From Wyeomyia smithii (taxonomy: Eukaryota; Arthropoda; Insecta; Diptera; Culicidae), in NCBI RefSeq assembly GCF_029784165.1, contig NC_073696.1:7502001-7566000 (forward strand): a DNA stretch of 64,000 nucleotides, given 5' to 3'. How positions within the stretch are numbered: position 1 is the stretch's first letter; each line of letters opens with the position of its first letter. Shown piece by piece: positions 1-12,195 of this stretch. The notes beneath the pieces were generated by a model. The model ran no database searches and was not told where the DNA came from. It was given only the letters and a program-made list of their open reading frames with translations. The position numbers and the translations under genes were made by a program.

Positions 1-406
1 AGCGCATTGACTGGTTGCCAGCTGAAAGGTTGTTTTTAATTATTTCTGCGACTGTTCGTGCACTATCAAAACAGAAAAACGTGCAAAATGTTATGTAATT
101 ATACTGTAATAGACACGTTAAAGAAATTTTTCAATGATTTTATAACTTGGTAGTAAAACTACGGCGGGCGATCTTACCCAGCAGGGCGGTCTTACCCTGT
201 TTACCCCTACTGATAGACGACGAGTGACCAGCGCTCTATTCATACATTGCTCGGTGCAGTACTGATACCTGTGCCAGCATGTTTTCCATCAAGACATCAG
301 TTTTAATAACATTCTGACAGCAGAACGTGAAACTGTCTGATAGTAGAGGTGGTTACGAACTTTTCGAAAAAGCTTCACCTTCAAGACATCAAAATAGTCT
401 AGGCTC
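1..406. other. no gene seen
   Basis: AT-rich sequence with only short chance reading frames. A small near-duplication of a 'ggcggtcttaccc'-like string lies near 165-205. I see nothing else that supports a gene or named repeat. Confidence 0.6.
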
Positions 407-420
407 ATAGAAGCAAACGT

Positions 421-748
421 CGAGCGGGGGCCTAGTGTGGTTGGTAACGTCTCCGCCAACCACGCTCGAAGCCTGGGTTCGAATCCCACCGCCGACATAG
501 GTGTCGATGGTTGTGAGGTGGCGTGATCCACTCACAACCAACCCAACTGGTCTAGATTCAATCCTAGCCGACACCGGGAGATTTTCTGAGGCGAAAAATC
601 TCTGGGATCACGCCTTCCATCGCATGAGGAAGTAAAGCCGTTGGCGCCGGTCCGTTAATAAACGGGTCGTGAGTTAGGGTCCTGGGTGTGTGATTGGCCA
701 CAACAGTGACGGAACAAGACCGACGGAAAATAAGCGAGAATAAAAAAA
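421..748 (+). mobile_element. tRNA-derived SINE (Feilai-like), copy 1
   Basis: The head has RNA polymerase III promoter boxes: an A-box-like TAGTGTGGTTGGTAACG at about 431-447 and a B box GGTTCGAATCCCACC at about 475-490. The tail ends in TAAAAAAAA. The element is flanked by perfect 14-bp direct repeats ATAGAAGCAAACGT at 407-420 and 749-762, so the insertion is recent enough to keep its target duplication. A second copy lies at 54970-55319 on the other strand. tRNA-like SINEs of this size are known in Aedes as Feilai; the family name is inferred from layout, not from a search. Confidence 0.85.
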
Positions 749-762
749 ATAGAAGCAAACGT

Positions 763-2447
763 TAGTTAACCTATTGGGACGGGGAGATTCTGTCAAATTT
801 TTTTTTGCCACTGCTATACGGGATATCACAGCAACCAGTTGGTGTCCATTCATGAAGTCTGTGCCAGGGGTGCTCGCATGTGATTGGTACATTGTTCGTG
901 AAAATTCGACCTTGAAACTTTTATTCAATTTTCACTGTTAAACAATGAAATGATAATGATAACTGAGGAATCACAAAATTGTACATCATTTTATCAATCC
1001 AACGACATATTGATTATTGTAATCCATCATGTGGTTACATCAGCATTACCGTTTGAAATCTTTCATTCCAACGTTACACCTTGGTTTTAGTTTCCGCAGA
1101 ATGTATCTCTATATAGTGCGGTTAGACGTAGTCCTACGTCAAAAATCTGAAACAGTAGAAAAGGGAAAAAATTGACAAATATGCCAAAAATGTCAGACCT
1201 GTCCATATTTCTACGAATGTCAAATGCAAAATTTCAGAAAAGGCCAAAAAATCTAACATGTTAAAATGTCATAAATCACGTAGATGTCAAAAATGTTAAA
1301 TGTCAATGTTGGGCTGAAACCACCAACTCTATCGTAGCAAACACGTGCGTTAAAGAGTGGTAGCTTTAAGCTACAGAAAAAGATCTATTTAGGCCAATTT
1401 GACAAACTGATTCGTTTAGACAATTACTTACAAATTTTGTGTAAGTATTCTGGAAGTGGTTGGCTTTCCTGTCCCACTATGCCTTACTCTTAACTGTAGA
1501 TATATAATCCAATTTAAGCAATAGGTAAATGATTGAAAAATATATTTTAGGTACTATCACTTTAGCCAATTGTGTATATGAAATTTAGTTTCAGTAGTTG
1601 TAGTAATTTTAGTTTAGTATCTTAGGTAGTATTTTATATTTTTTTTCTTAGAATAATGACTTCTAGAGAAACATTTCAAAATGTAGTATCTGCTTTGATC
1701 GATTTTTTGATCGGTCACATCCATTCAACCCCCACAACTTATTAAATACCTTATATGCCACGTTATTTGCACGAGTTGATAATGGTGGGATCACTTTAGC
1801 CTTCTGAACGAAAACCACGCTCGGGAAAGTTACTAAAGCTGAACCATAACCTAAATAATAAGACGTTCCGGAAAAACGATGAGAGCAGATAGGACCTTTT
1901 GAAATGTTTATCTAGAATTAAACTGCGTAGAAAAAAGAATTGCACGTCGTCATCGCATGAAGAATAATTTTGTTTTGGTTCTCTCTTATTCCCTTATGTG
2001 TTGATGTTCCGACGAGTTATGAGAGTTGGTCTTCTTGTCACTTTGTCAGCGGCGAATGCCGCGCTGCAGTCTGAAGCGTTGCGTTGCGACCAAGGACCGT
2101 CAAAATATAATAACTGTCAAAAAAGTTCCAATAACTAATCAAATAATTTGTGAAATTAAAAAAAAATGTAAAAAAGTGTTTTATAGAGATCATATTTCTT
2201 ATGTCTTTACAGGCCGTCTAACGCTCCGAAAGCGTCCGATATCTCACCGGCTACCGGCTAGTCTAATCAGTTTGTTGAAAGCCATGTTCGAACATAATCC
2301 ACCATAATTTATTTCTCTTAACTGAATCGTACGCAGCCTTGAATTCTATGGACATATGGTAAGTCTGTTAGGAGAAATCTTATTTATCGTAATTCATCGA
2401 GAATTTGTTTCAAGGTGAACATAAATTTTAAGTTTCCTGCAACGGCC
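763..2447. other. non-coding, AT-rich
   Basis: No supported gene. Around 1160-1305 the motif AAATGTCA and close variants recur several times, a short degenerate repeat. Reading frames near 2026-2307 have no recognisable domain. Confidence 0.5.
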
Positions 2448-2760
2448 TTAGTCTGTGGAAAAGAGTGCTGACAAAAATTTTGAATACGATATCAAGAGGG
2501 TATTGCTACAGTCGAGATAGTTGCTTCTCTTGAAATTCGAGCATATAAGACCTTCCAACCAGTCCGAGAGCAATCCCTCATCAGACCTCACTCTCAGCAT
2601 GATTGGACGGATAGCACGATGCATTTTCTCGCTCCCACCTATGAAGAGTTCGGTGGGAATGAAATCTTTCCCAACTACCTTGCAATTTCTCAGCTCCTTC
2701 ACTGCTTTCTTCACCTCGTCCATGAAAGGTGGATCAACAGATTGTCCATTATTCTTCAAA
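2448..2760 (-). pseudogene. non-LTR reverse transcriptase fragment
   Basis: About 100 residues on the minus strand match the start of a non-LTR reverse transcriptase. The order is a KAVKELRNCK stretch, then GKDFIPTELF, a run resembling the SDWLEG-ICP-FK segment, and a degraded C-NY-I-LL block before YKFLS. In intact relatives this continues to the catalytic FADD box, which is absent here. It abuts a Copia fragment immediately upstream in its own direction. It is a decayed relic with no catalytic part. Confidence 0.7.
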
Positions 2761-2814
2761 TTTATCCTGTACCGTCGTTACGTCCATGTGTTTCACCAAC
2801 ATCTCACGGCGACT

Positions 2815-3012
2815 TATTTGGCAACAGAAGCCAGAACTTAATCAAAGTCCACGCCAAACTTAGGCATAAATCCTTGAGTCACCCGTCGAGTCTTTGTTTT
2901 GAATATTCACATGCACTCAATAGCCTCGCGACTTGGGGACAATTCAACCAGGTTCCATGTACTGTTCCCAATCAGAGACAGATACTCGTCGTTCATCGCG
3001 TCGTTCCAGGAA
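2815..3012 (-). pseudogene. Ty1/copia reverse transcriptase fragment
   Basis: The minus strand reads W-NDAMNDEYLSLIGNSTWNL, then VEL, then K-GVDFD and a VAK end. This is the N-terminal part of Ty1/copia reverse transcriptase, where intact members have W-AM--E---L--N-TW-LV-LP and later Y-ARLVA-GF-Q-FG-D. There are in-frame stops after the EAIECM segment and near the end. Only about 65 codons remain, next to an unrelated non-LTR fragment. Confidence 0.65.
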
Positions 3013-3049
3013 CAAACAACTCCGAATGGCAAAAGCTTGAGGCTTAGCA

Positions 3050-6000
3050 ATTGTTACGTTCTTCCAGTTCTCACAAGATGTTAGTTATTATTCCGCACAA
3101 TCCATCGCTGATTACGACACGTTGTTTCACTCAGAACTGCATTTCCGTAAACTATTTTTTAACTCTCGATGCACATAAGTTGCTGTTTTATTTGAATAAA
3201 ATAAGAATATTAACACTTCATGCACATGACGATTATTTGGCATTAAGTCATAAATTTTTACTCAATAGTATAGGACACAACAATAAAATTAATAAGATGT
3301 CAAAGCAGGTGCCATCTATTGGCAAATAGCGAGAACTTGGTTGTGCACCTAATAGCTCAAATTAAACAATTTTCAAAAATGTCACCAATGAACCAGTGTA
3401 AACACGTAAGGCGATGAGATTACTGATAATAATTGTTTGATATGATGAAACAATTTCATCTGTTTAACCTATATTTTCTCGATTTCAAATAATACCAAAT
3501 CCATAACAAAATGAAACCAAGAGAATACTAATTTTTATGTATCTGTGATAAAAATACGCCACATAAAACCATCTCCGAGGTTACAAAATTATATTGAATA
3601 CATTTTATGACAGGTTGCGATGTCCAATTTGACCGCTTCCATCAGCGATAATCCATTAGTGTTAATTTCCATCGCTGCTATCGCGAGATTCCTATACCAC
3701 AGCAGTACACTCTTCGAGGCGGGCTTGCACCGCGCATAAAAAGCTCAATTTGCTCTCGTTGTCATAGCAGCTGCCCGCGGTCACGTTACTTTAGCTTGAA
3801 ACACGACCTTGTGGTTTATATGCAATTAGAAAAATGCGGTGAACAAACGACGGTGTGCTCTCGTATTCGCGATCAGAATCTTAATGGCCACTTTTACTCG
3901 GTCATTGCTAACCATCAAACATCAATTTCAAATGGTGGCCTATGATACACTTTCGCCTTCCCAAAAATTACCAGTGAAAGCAGTACATAACAAGCATTCA
4001 AAAAATTATGTTCGAATTAGGAACTTTATTGCTTGACGAATTCGCTTGACGCCTTTTCAGCGAACATCCTCCAGCTAAATGTCGATCGTAACTCCCTGTA
4101 ACGTTACTCATTTCAATCTCATGTTGTAACCATCCGAGGAAGAATAATAAAATAAATAAAACAGGAATCAAGATTGCAATTTTCCGTCCCACACATTTCA
4201 CTCGACATCTCCGCTGTCACCCGTTCGGAAACGTTCTTGACGATTGTATTTCATTGCACTTTGAATGGACTCGACGCCGACGACACCGAAGCCAACGGAA
4301 CGGTTCGTCCGTTGCTGGCCTCACGAAATCCCGCAATCGTGTCTCTGCCCGCCGAAGGGACGCTGCGAGAACAAAAAAAAACATATTTACTGTTTATTTT
4401 ATTTTCATTTGAACCGACAACCGACTGCTGGTTCGGTTGCTGCTGCTAGTTGTTTTCTTTTTGTTCCATTTCAATTTTCTTGCACACCGAATGTGACTGG
4501 CAGGTTCGACAGCAACGTACATCACGTTCCCAAATGCCCGGGTTGCCCATTCTCGGACAATAATTTCGACGAGTTGGAACCATAAAAATGCCCTAACCCT
4601 TTTCTTCTAGGGTGGCACGAAGTGCCCTTTCATTTTCCGCTTCTCTTCCTTTCACCAACCTAAAAGTCTTCCTTCCGGACGGGTTTTACCGCGTGGCTGG
4701 GGTTTCCGGTTTTCCGGTGTGACTTTATTCTTTCAATTTGATTTCCCGGTTGAAATCGGTCCGAACGTTGAACGGGGGAAATCGTTCACACGGCCCAGCA
4801 ACCGACAGAATCTAGATAATTTTCGGGACGGTTTTTGTTCACTCGATTACTAAACCGAATTGGGTAAATAAAGAAATGTTGGATTGAGAAATTTACCAGT
4901 ATAAAATAAAATCGGAAACAGTGAAAACGTAATTCAATCAGTTACGGTTGGGATGCATGGCTGGTCAGGTGTTGGAAAAGTGGAAGTAGTTTTTATGGTA
5001 GTTTCGCGTGTGTAAAAAAGTCTTTCCGGAAGTGTCCAAACAATATTATGCAATTGCACTCAAGACTAATTATCATCAGAGTGCAGGCACTGACGCAATG
5101 GAGGACAGACCAATGGAGGACAGTTTTCCCCCCATCAACAAAAAAGAAAACTGTTTGTTTCGAACCCTTTCGAAACATCAAAGACAGTCTCGCTTTGTAT
5201 CGATGATACTTTCACTCATCGGCTCCCGGAGGCTACACAGAAGATTATGCAAAGTGCAGAAGCAGCACAGAACAAACAGCACAACAGCACAACAGAGAGC
5301 AGAAGAAAACAAAAAACACACAGACAAACATAAATCAAACATTTCAAAGCAGCTTGTTTGGTGAAATCTTTTAATTGATTCGAATTTATGCTGGTGAGGA
5401 AGATTTTCCGGCGCTCGGCAATGCGCCCGCGGGTTCACTTGCGGAGCAGCGCTTTGATGGCACGATCCGAGAGCAACGGTTTCGATTTCCTGCAGCAGAA
5501 GTCCGGGTCCGGGTCGAACGGTAAACATCATGTCGAGAGAGAGAGAGAGAGAAGAAAAAAGGATAAATTAAGATTGACTCTTATCGGGAGTGCATTCGAT
5601 GTGGCAGCGAGAACGCTAGCAATGACTGGTGTGTAGGATGACCAATTTTTCCGATTGGGTTTTGGTGAGGAGGAGCTGGAGCTTCCAAATTCAATGTTTA
5701 CTTTTAGTAAATAATTCATTTGAAGTTTCCGATTATAGAGGGTTGTTTTAAATGGAATTTGAATGTCTACCCCATCTTTTTTCGTTCTCTCTGTTCTATA
5801 ATCTTTTAATACCGAAATATGAGATAAAATATGCATTACGTCTGAGTAGGGTAAAGCATTTGTTTCTTAATTAGTTTCTTAAACATTTTTTAACAAAGTC
5901 CACTGCGTTTTCCTGTTTTTCAAAAAATGTATGTTTCGTCCTCAAGAGAGGTTGTCGTGTTTAAAATTGCCCAGCAGAAAATCTAAGAAGAATTATGAAT

Positions 6001-6077
6001 CAATTAAATCCGCTTAGCCAAATAACAACCATCTTACCGAAACACGAAAAACAGCAGTATCAGAAAAATAAGCAATA
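3050..6077. other. non-coding region, no gene supported
   Basis: Three kilobases with no recognisable domain in any frame. Base composition rises in G+C between about 4200 and 5600, and a (GA)n stretch lies at about 5534-5552. Frames up to about 118 codons occur on both strands and overlap each other, which is what chance frames look like. It could contain regulatory or intronic sequence. Confidence 0.5.
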
Positions 6078-6385
6078 CACTGGTCGACAAAATGAAAAAA
6101 GTGCACCACAAAAGCTTCAACTGAAAAAAAAATGAAAGATTATAGATATTCAACCACTCCAACCATGTATTTTGGTGCCCCTAGCCATCACCAAAACGCA
6201 TCAACTTACGTGAAAGATCGCATAGTAATTGTTAGCTGGGTTCGTCGCTTTTCAAGACAACTCATTTAAGTCTCTGAAAAAAAGTTAGTGACTAGGGACA
6301 CCAAAATTCACAGTAATGGTTGAATAGCTGCAGTTTTTCCTTTTTTGCGGTTTGAGCTTTTGCAACGTACCTGTATTGACCAGTG
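6078..6385. mobile_element. hairpin MITE, CACTGG family, copy 1
   Basis: The left end CACTGGTC at 6078 and the right end GACCAGTG at 6378-6385 are inverted. Inside, a stretch with GATTATAGATATTCAACCA near 6140 is the inverted complement of one near 6325. Copies of the same arms lie near 36917-37195 and, rearranged, at 15335-15690. There is no coding capacity, so this is a non-autonomous DNA transposon. Confidence 0.7.
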
Positions 6386-6406
6386 TTACCATCGCAGGTG
6401 GACAAT

Positions 6407-7109
6407 TCAAAATGTTCTAAGATTTTATTCATTTAACTAAGCTTCCCTTAAAACTTTATTAAATTTATTGTTTTGACAATTACAGAAAAAGTTATAGACA
6501 AAAGAAACTGATTTTAGGGTGGGAGTTTCCACAAAAAACTATATTTTGTCGTGTCCAACGTACAGATAGGACATCGTAGTATTTAACAATTTTTTTTTCT
6601 TTTAAAATTTTCCACAACTTCGCTGAAGAAAGCAATCTGGTGTATTGACAATTGAGAAAAAGAATTTTTTTATCTAACTGTTAGGTGGATTGATCAAAAA
6701 ACCGAAAACGCCAAAAGTAGGGCCTTGTTCTATGAAACAATTTTACCGAAGACATTGAATACATAAAATCAAGTTTTCACAGTCAAATCTAAAACCATTA
6801 CTATTTTTCGAGTTTGGACCACTGTGCACTGTGGGAATTTCAAATAAATCTTTCCACCAATTGTAAATGTAATGGAATATAATATTTGGAATGTTTAGAA
6901 ACTATTTTGTTATTTATTTCATAAAATGGTGGTTGGAAAACTTGCTTTACAATAAATGTTTCGTTGTTTTCATATCACTTTATTTGTACTTTACGATCTT
7001 CAAATGGGTATTACCCAAAATTGTACCGTACGACGATTTTGAAATTTTGGACAGAGATTCAGGACATTTGGTGCATTTTTTTATAATAATGGTCTGTGGA
7101 AGCACCGTG
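6407..7109. mobile_element. single arm of the large foldback element
   Basis: This stretch closely matches the right arm of the palindromic element at 35245-36635, from the TTCAAAATGTTCTA segment to the terminus GAAGCACCGTG. Its left arm is missing. It abuts and truncates the RTE-like relic that begins at 7112. Confidence 0.75.
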
Positions 7110-7111
7110 GA

Positions 7112-8692
7112 CCTACTTTTCATAGATATGAAAAAGTTTTTGCTTCCTAGGCGTCTCGACACTCGCAGATCCGCTTCAACCTGGTCAAGCTACCTATCAC
7201 GTAGGACCTCTCTTTTTCTGGTGTCGGTGAATTAAACCGATTTCACCGCATTGTTATCCGGCATCCTCGCGACATGTCCGGCCCATCGTAGCTTCACGAC
7301 CTTCGTTATATGAACAATGGAAATCTCTCCAAGTAATACCAGCAACTCGTGATTTATACTCGTGTGCCACTCTCCGCTTTTAGTTTGTACTCCACCAAAT
7401 ATTGACCGCAAGTCTTTTCGTTCAAATACGGACAATGTGCGTATTTCTTCTGTAAGCAGCGTCACGGTTTTAAGACCATAGGGAAACAACTGGTCTAATT
7501 AGGGCTTCGTACATCGTCAGTTTCGTGCGGCATCATATGCTCCTTGATAGGAACGTCCTGCGAAGGCCATAGAAGGTCCGATTTACAGCTTGAATATGTC
7601 GTTGGATCTCCTCACTTGTGTTATTGTCAGTGGTTACTAGAGATCCCAAGTATACGAACTCATCTACTACTTCGAGTTCAACACCGTCCATGATTACCTT
7701 TCGTGGGAGGCAAATGTTGGTTCCTCTCGAGCCTCTCTCTCTTCTATATACTTGGCTATCGACGTATTAGTTTCTCGTCCAACTTTTCCAATCTCCACTT
7801 TTAGTTTGGCAAAGATTGCCTCCGCCGTCGAAAAAATTTCTCGTAATAACGTCGAGGTCGTCTGTAAAGTTGACTACCTTTGCAGAAAGTCGTTCCTCTC
7901 GTTATGATGCCCGCTCGTCGGATTACTCTCCCAAGAGTAATGTTGAACTGAACAACGTACAGGGTAATCCATCCCCTTGTCTCAACTCTCTGCGAGCTTC
8001 GAAGGGATGCGAGAGTGTTCCCGATACGTTCACCCAACACATCACACGATCTAAGGTATTTCTGATAAGCCATGCCAGTTTATCCGAAAAATCGTAGTCG
8101 TGCATTATTTGCACACCTGGTCAACTGTATCATACGCTGCCTTGAAGTCCACGAAGACGTGATACATGGGCACGTTTTACACCTGGCATTTCTGAAGGGC
8201 CTGCTTGATGCTGCCCTAAAAGTCCTTTTGCTAGAGTAAAAAGATGGCGGAGCAGAATTTGGGAGAGGGTTTTGTATGCGGCGTTGATCAACGTTATGCC
8301 ACGGTAGTTGCTGCATTGTAACCTTTCGCCTTTTTTTATAGATGGGGCACACAACTCCTTTCATCCAACACTCTTCTTCCCACATCCTGTAAACTACACA
8401 GTGGAGTGCCGTTGCTAGTGATCAAGTGTCCCTCCTTATCCCCACACACATCTGGTTTCAGTGTGTAGCCCTTACGGTATTGGCTTACTTTCTCGAAACA
8501 GCCTGAAACAGTTGCTCCAACTCTTCACGAGCTCTTTATTCTTGCTGGCGTTTCTTTCAAGTAAGTCAAGTAAGTCATGAGTCAAGTAAGTGCGAGTAAT
8601 CCTTGGCAGCCTGCGAGTTGTGCAACGGTGTTGCCGTGAGGGTACGAGTACTGCTACTAGGTGGTGATCTGAGTCTATATCCGCACCCAGAA
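7112..8692 (-). pseudogene. RTE-like non-LTR element, endonuclease end plus RT
   Basis: Read on the minus strand from 8692, the pieces in order are: an endonuclease end GADIDSDHHLVAV; a CPIYKK segment followed by CSNYRGITLINAAYKTLSQI (8130-8385); an LRQGDGL block near 7930; YLGSLVTTDN near 7650; and a C-terminal FERKDLRSIFGG then LRWAGHVARM block (7232-7489). Frameshifts and stops separate all of them, and the catalytic aspartates are not readable. The 5' part is at 9745-10250, displaced by a Jockey/CR1-like insertion. The 3' end is cut by a foldback arm at 7109. Clade assignment as RTE-like rests on the endonuclease pattern only. Confidence 0.75.
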
Positions 8693-9744
8693 GGGAGCGT
8701 TTGCAAAACTGGACCGCCTAGGATAGAATCATATTTGACCAATCGAAAACGGAGCATCAAACTAGAAACTTCCGAATCTGCGCCATTCAAATTACTCCGG
8801 AAATTACTCCGGTATCCCTCAAGGAAGCAACCTGGGGCCATTACTATTCTCACTATTTTTCAACGACGTCTCCCATGCTGTTCCTCAAGGTTCAGGATCT
8901 CACTTCAAAATTTCTTGGCTCGTGAAGACACCAGACGATTGCCATAAGCTGCAGAAGATCAAAGATATCTTCGCAGACTTCGTGTGAGCTAAACATTCCA
9001 ACCATAAGCGTGAAGAAGTGTATTGTTATATCGTTCACTAGGAAAACAACACCTGTTCACTGGGACTATCGCATTGGAACTGAGGCGTTGGAAAGAGCTA
9101 AGAACTTGAAGGCTTCTGGTGTCTTGTTGGATTCCGAGATGAACTTTCGTGAACACTATGCCTACATTATCAGTAGCGCCAGTATAAATCTGGTATTTAT
9201 TTTCCGAGAAGGCTTTGAATTCCGTGATCTCTATTGTTTACGCTCACTGTCCTTCAGTTTAGTGCAATCCATACTTGAAACAGCAGCTATAGTCTGGAGC
9301 CCTTTTCACAACGTCTGGATCAGTAGAATCGAGAGAATTCAAGCGAAGTTCGTAAGGTACGCCCTGCAATTTTTATCTTGGCAAAACACTAGCGATCTTC
9401 TATCTTACGAAAGCCGTTGCCGCTTTCTGGGTATGGATACGCTACAAAAGAAGCGAAAATCCTGGGGACCATTTTTCTGACTAATGTCCACTAAGGAGAT
9501 GTAAGTGTACCATGGATTCTTCCTCAGATTAACCTAAACATTATCCATCGGCCAATGAGACCTTCGAATCCAACAACATCGGACAGACTATTCAATTATT
9601 CATATTATCATGACTTCAATGTTATTATTATAGTTTTCCATGATCGTGTAACGAATTTTACCTTCTAACCATCCTTAGTACGTAAGTGTTCATGTAGATA
9701 AATATGTCCGATGAATGTAAATAAAATAAAATAATAATAATCTC
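8693..9744 (+). mobile_element. 5'-truncated Jockey/CR1-like element
   Basis: The plus strand carries an RT C-terminal part. RIESYLTNRKRSIKL near 8720 is followed by a degraded SGVPQGS-GPLLF region, then KKCIVISFTRK and a long intact stretch to 9477 that includes LGVLLDSEMNFREHY-like and SLVQSILETAAIVWSP motifs. Its closest relative in the window is the CR1-like element at 24299-28794. The 3' end is an A/T repeat (ATAAAATAAAATAATAATAAT) at about 9720-9740. It sits inside the endonuclease region of an RTE-like relic of opposite orientation. Confidence 0.75.
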
Positions 9745-10250
9745 CAGGTTTTGTGAAAATCTTTGCGTGGAAAAAAGGTGCTTCCAGGCCTCGGAAGCTG
9801 CGAAGTTGATTCATCGTTGGCTATTGTCGTTCATGTCGATGTGTAGGCAGTGAGGTCCTATCACCGGTCTTACATCACTTCCCTACCAACCTGATTGTTT
9901 ATATCGACAACGATCTTGATTTTGATCAACGTTCTTGATGTCTTGTTGCGAGCAGCTGTCGCATGTTGTTTTCGTTGATGATGCCGTAGTTGAAGAAACA
10001 ACTCTCAATCCTCAACAAACACATCCTTTCGTCGATCGCCTTCAAGTTGATCATGAGATCCTGCATTTTCCTAGCATACAAAATCCTGTTCCCAGCTCGT
10101 TGGTTGCTCCATCGCTTTGGCAGGCCTGGACCTTGCCGCCACGAATTCTCTACACCTTCTCACCTTTGCGACAGATCTCCTGCAGAACCACGATGTCAGC
10201 CGCTCGCTCAGGATCAGACGCTGTTGTGAGCCGCCTCCAACCTGGAAAAC
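9745..10250 (-). pseudogene. RTE-like endonuclease, 5' half
   Basis: The minus strand reads ERAADIVVLQEI near 10195 (the QE of the APE endonuclease active site), then KAIDERMCLLRI. At about 9870-9745 it reads RPVIGPHCLH, INFAAS and TFFPRKDFHKTWR, the usual order in these endonucleases. It stops where the Jockey/CR1-like tail begins. The next residues of the same domain, IDSDHHLVA, resume at 8692 beyond that insertion. Confidence 0.7.
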
Positions 10251-10319
10251 AGACGCACAGAAACGTTGGGGTTTTCTCCGAGGAAGTTAGCCCCTCTTTC
10301 CGTTCCCTGCCGAGGTCCC

Positions 10320-10668
10320 ATCGTTCATGTCCCACCGCGATCTTCGAGCGGAAAGTGTTGCGAACCATCTTCGGTGGATTGCAGAGTTGCTTGGAGAGCC
10401 ATCTATCGTCCACACCGCCAGGATTGGCAGGTTGCGGTGGGCTGGGCATGTCGTAAGGATGTCGGACGACAGCCCGCTGAACATGGTTCTTGAAATCAAT
10501 TCGTCAGGGACGAGACGGAGAGGTGCACAGCGGGATCAGGTGGAAGACGACCTACGGACACTACGCAGACTGCAGATCTTGCGAACTGCAGCTATGGACA
10601 GAGTGGAATGGAGACGACTTCTACGTACAACAAAGGCCACACTACGGCTTGGGACTTTTTGGTAAGGC
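10320..10668 (+). pseudogene. RTE-like C-terminal fragment
   Basis: The plus strand holds FERKVLRTIFGGLQ, a frameshift, then PSIVHTARIGRLRWAGHVVR and a C-terminal tail ending at a stop near 10665. This is the same 3' domain seen at 7232-7489 but in the opposite orientation, lying head to head with the endonuclease piece at 9745-10250. It is too short to be functional. Confidence 0.7.
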
Positions 10669-10689
10669 AAGGTAAGTAAGTGCGAAAAC

Positions 10690-11130
10690 GGACCTCGGAT
10701 TCTCTTGTTCGTCTCCAATGAACACTCCGCGTCGAACCATGTTGCATGTAGCTACTGGGGTCGTGCACAGCATTTCTTGCGCTGTGCTGCAGACCGTATC
10801 GCTAATGTGCCTCCACTGTTCGTTTAGGTTACCAGCCGGTATACCAATCTGCCACCAAGCAACATCTTCGTCAGTAGATAACCTCTGGATATCTAACAGT
10901 ATTCTCCCTGAAGTTTACGTATTTTATACGTTAGCCAGCCCGGCATATCATTTCCATCACGAGTGATCTGAGTCGAAGTTCGGGCTTCGGAAGGACTCCA
11001 CATCGATGATGTCTGAAAAATGCCGACCGTCTACTAAAGTATAAGCGATTTGATGGCAGGCTACACCATTAGAGGATTGTCTTGCGTGTTTCTGGATATC
11101 ATTTCGTGAAAAGTAGGTGCTACAGATTGC
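10690..11130 (-). pseudogene. RTE-like endonuclease end and linker fragment
   Basis: On the minus strand, STYFSRNDIQKHARQSSNGV is followed by IAYTLVDGRHFSDIIDVES and FDSDHS, the C-terminal half of the APE endonuclease. After stops come NEQWRHISDTVCSTAQEML, matching the linker before the RT domain. It duplicates the part missing between 9745 and 8692, so it may be a displaced piece or an independent copy. Confidence 0.65.
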
Positions 11131-11795
11131 GGTGAATTTCACCAATATCAGGTCATCCGAACAAGCGGTCCCTGATGGGCCTCCACCTAATGATACACTT
11201 GATTTGTTTCTCTTGTATGACGAAATCGACGCACAGTGTTGTAGTTTGCTGATCTCGTACACTAAATTAATAGTGTCCTCACATTCGATTTTGGCTAGAA
11301 CACGGGATAATAACAACCCTAGTAACAAGTACAAAAAAAGGTTTATGAGAGTCAACAACAACAACAGGCTATAGGAAAAAGGCTCACAGAAGAAAATGTT
11401 CGCTGGATTCAAAGTTAGATGGATTAAAAAATAAATTATTTTCGTGGTAGGTTTTGAATGATTTATTCAAAGAGCCGTCATGTTGACAAATTCCACTTTC
11501 TGAGGAGTACATGGCAAAATCTTTTGGATTTTGGATTTTGGACCCTCAAAAATTATTATTTTCGGAATCAAGATGACAACTTATGAATTCAATATGACGA
11601 CTTCCGGTTTTTTTTTTTTGGGAAATCAATCATATATTCTGCAATATGGATATTTTTGAAATACAAATTAAGTTGACTCACCAAATTTCGACAATAAACT
11701 GCAATTTTAGAAAAATCCTCTAGTTCTTTCCAGTTTTGCTGATTTCGGAATCGATATGACGCAATAAAATTAAATTTGCTGACTGACTTCACAAA
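11131..11795. other. non-coding
   Basis: AT-rich sequence with no domain. A hydrophobic frame upstream of the endonuclease relic (about 11200-11410, minus) is a low-complexity leucine run and is not supported as a gene. Confidence 0.5.
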
Positions 11796-12195
11796 GACAG
11801 AGTGAGAGTGACAGAGAGAGAAAGTAAGTGAGAATGAATAAGAGAGTTTATAAAAGAGAGTGAGAGTTAGAGAGAGATAGTAAGAGAGAGAGAGAGAGTT
11901 AGAGAGAGAGAGGGGAGAGTGAGAGTGATAGTGAAAAAGAGAGTGAGGGATTTACAGAGAGATTTAGAGAGAAATTTAGAGAGAAATTTGGAGAGAAATT
12001 TAGAGAGAAATTTAGAGAGAGAGTGAGAGAGATAGTGAGAAACAGAGAGAGAAAGAGAGAGAGAGAGAGAAATTTAGAGAGGAACAGAGAGAGAGAGAGA
12101 AAGAGAGAGGAGAAATTTAAAGAGATTTAAGAAAGAGAAAGATTAAGAAAGAGAAAGATTTAGAAAGAGAGAGATTTAGAAAGAGATAGAGATTC
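11796..12195 (+). repeat. (GA)n purine-rich low-complexity tract
   Basis: About 400 bases of degenerate GAGA, GAGAGTGAGA and GAAATTTAGA repeats on the plus strand, almost pyrimidine-poor. Sub-blocks of a roughly 12-base AGAGAGAAATTT unit recur near 11960-12020 and 12090-12190, so it is a compound microsatellite. Confidence 0.9.

Noticed and set aside
4174..5640. Overlapping frames of 60-118 codons as host exons
   Set aside because: No domain, no consistent strand, and no convincing splice sites flanking any one frame.
10957..11412. A leucine-rich membrane protein from the minus frame
   Set aside because: The C-terminal part is a retroelement endonuclease; the hydrophobic N-terminal part is AT-rich non-coding DNA read in the same frame.
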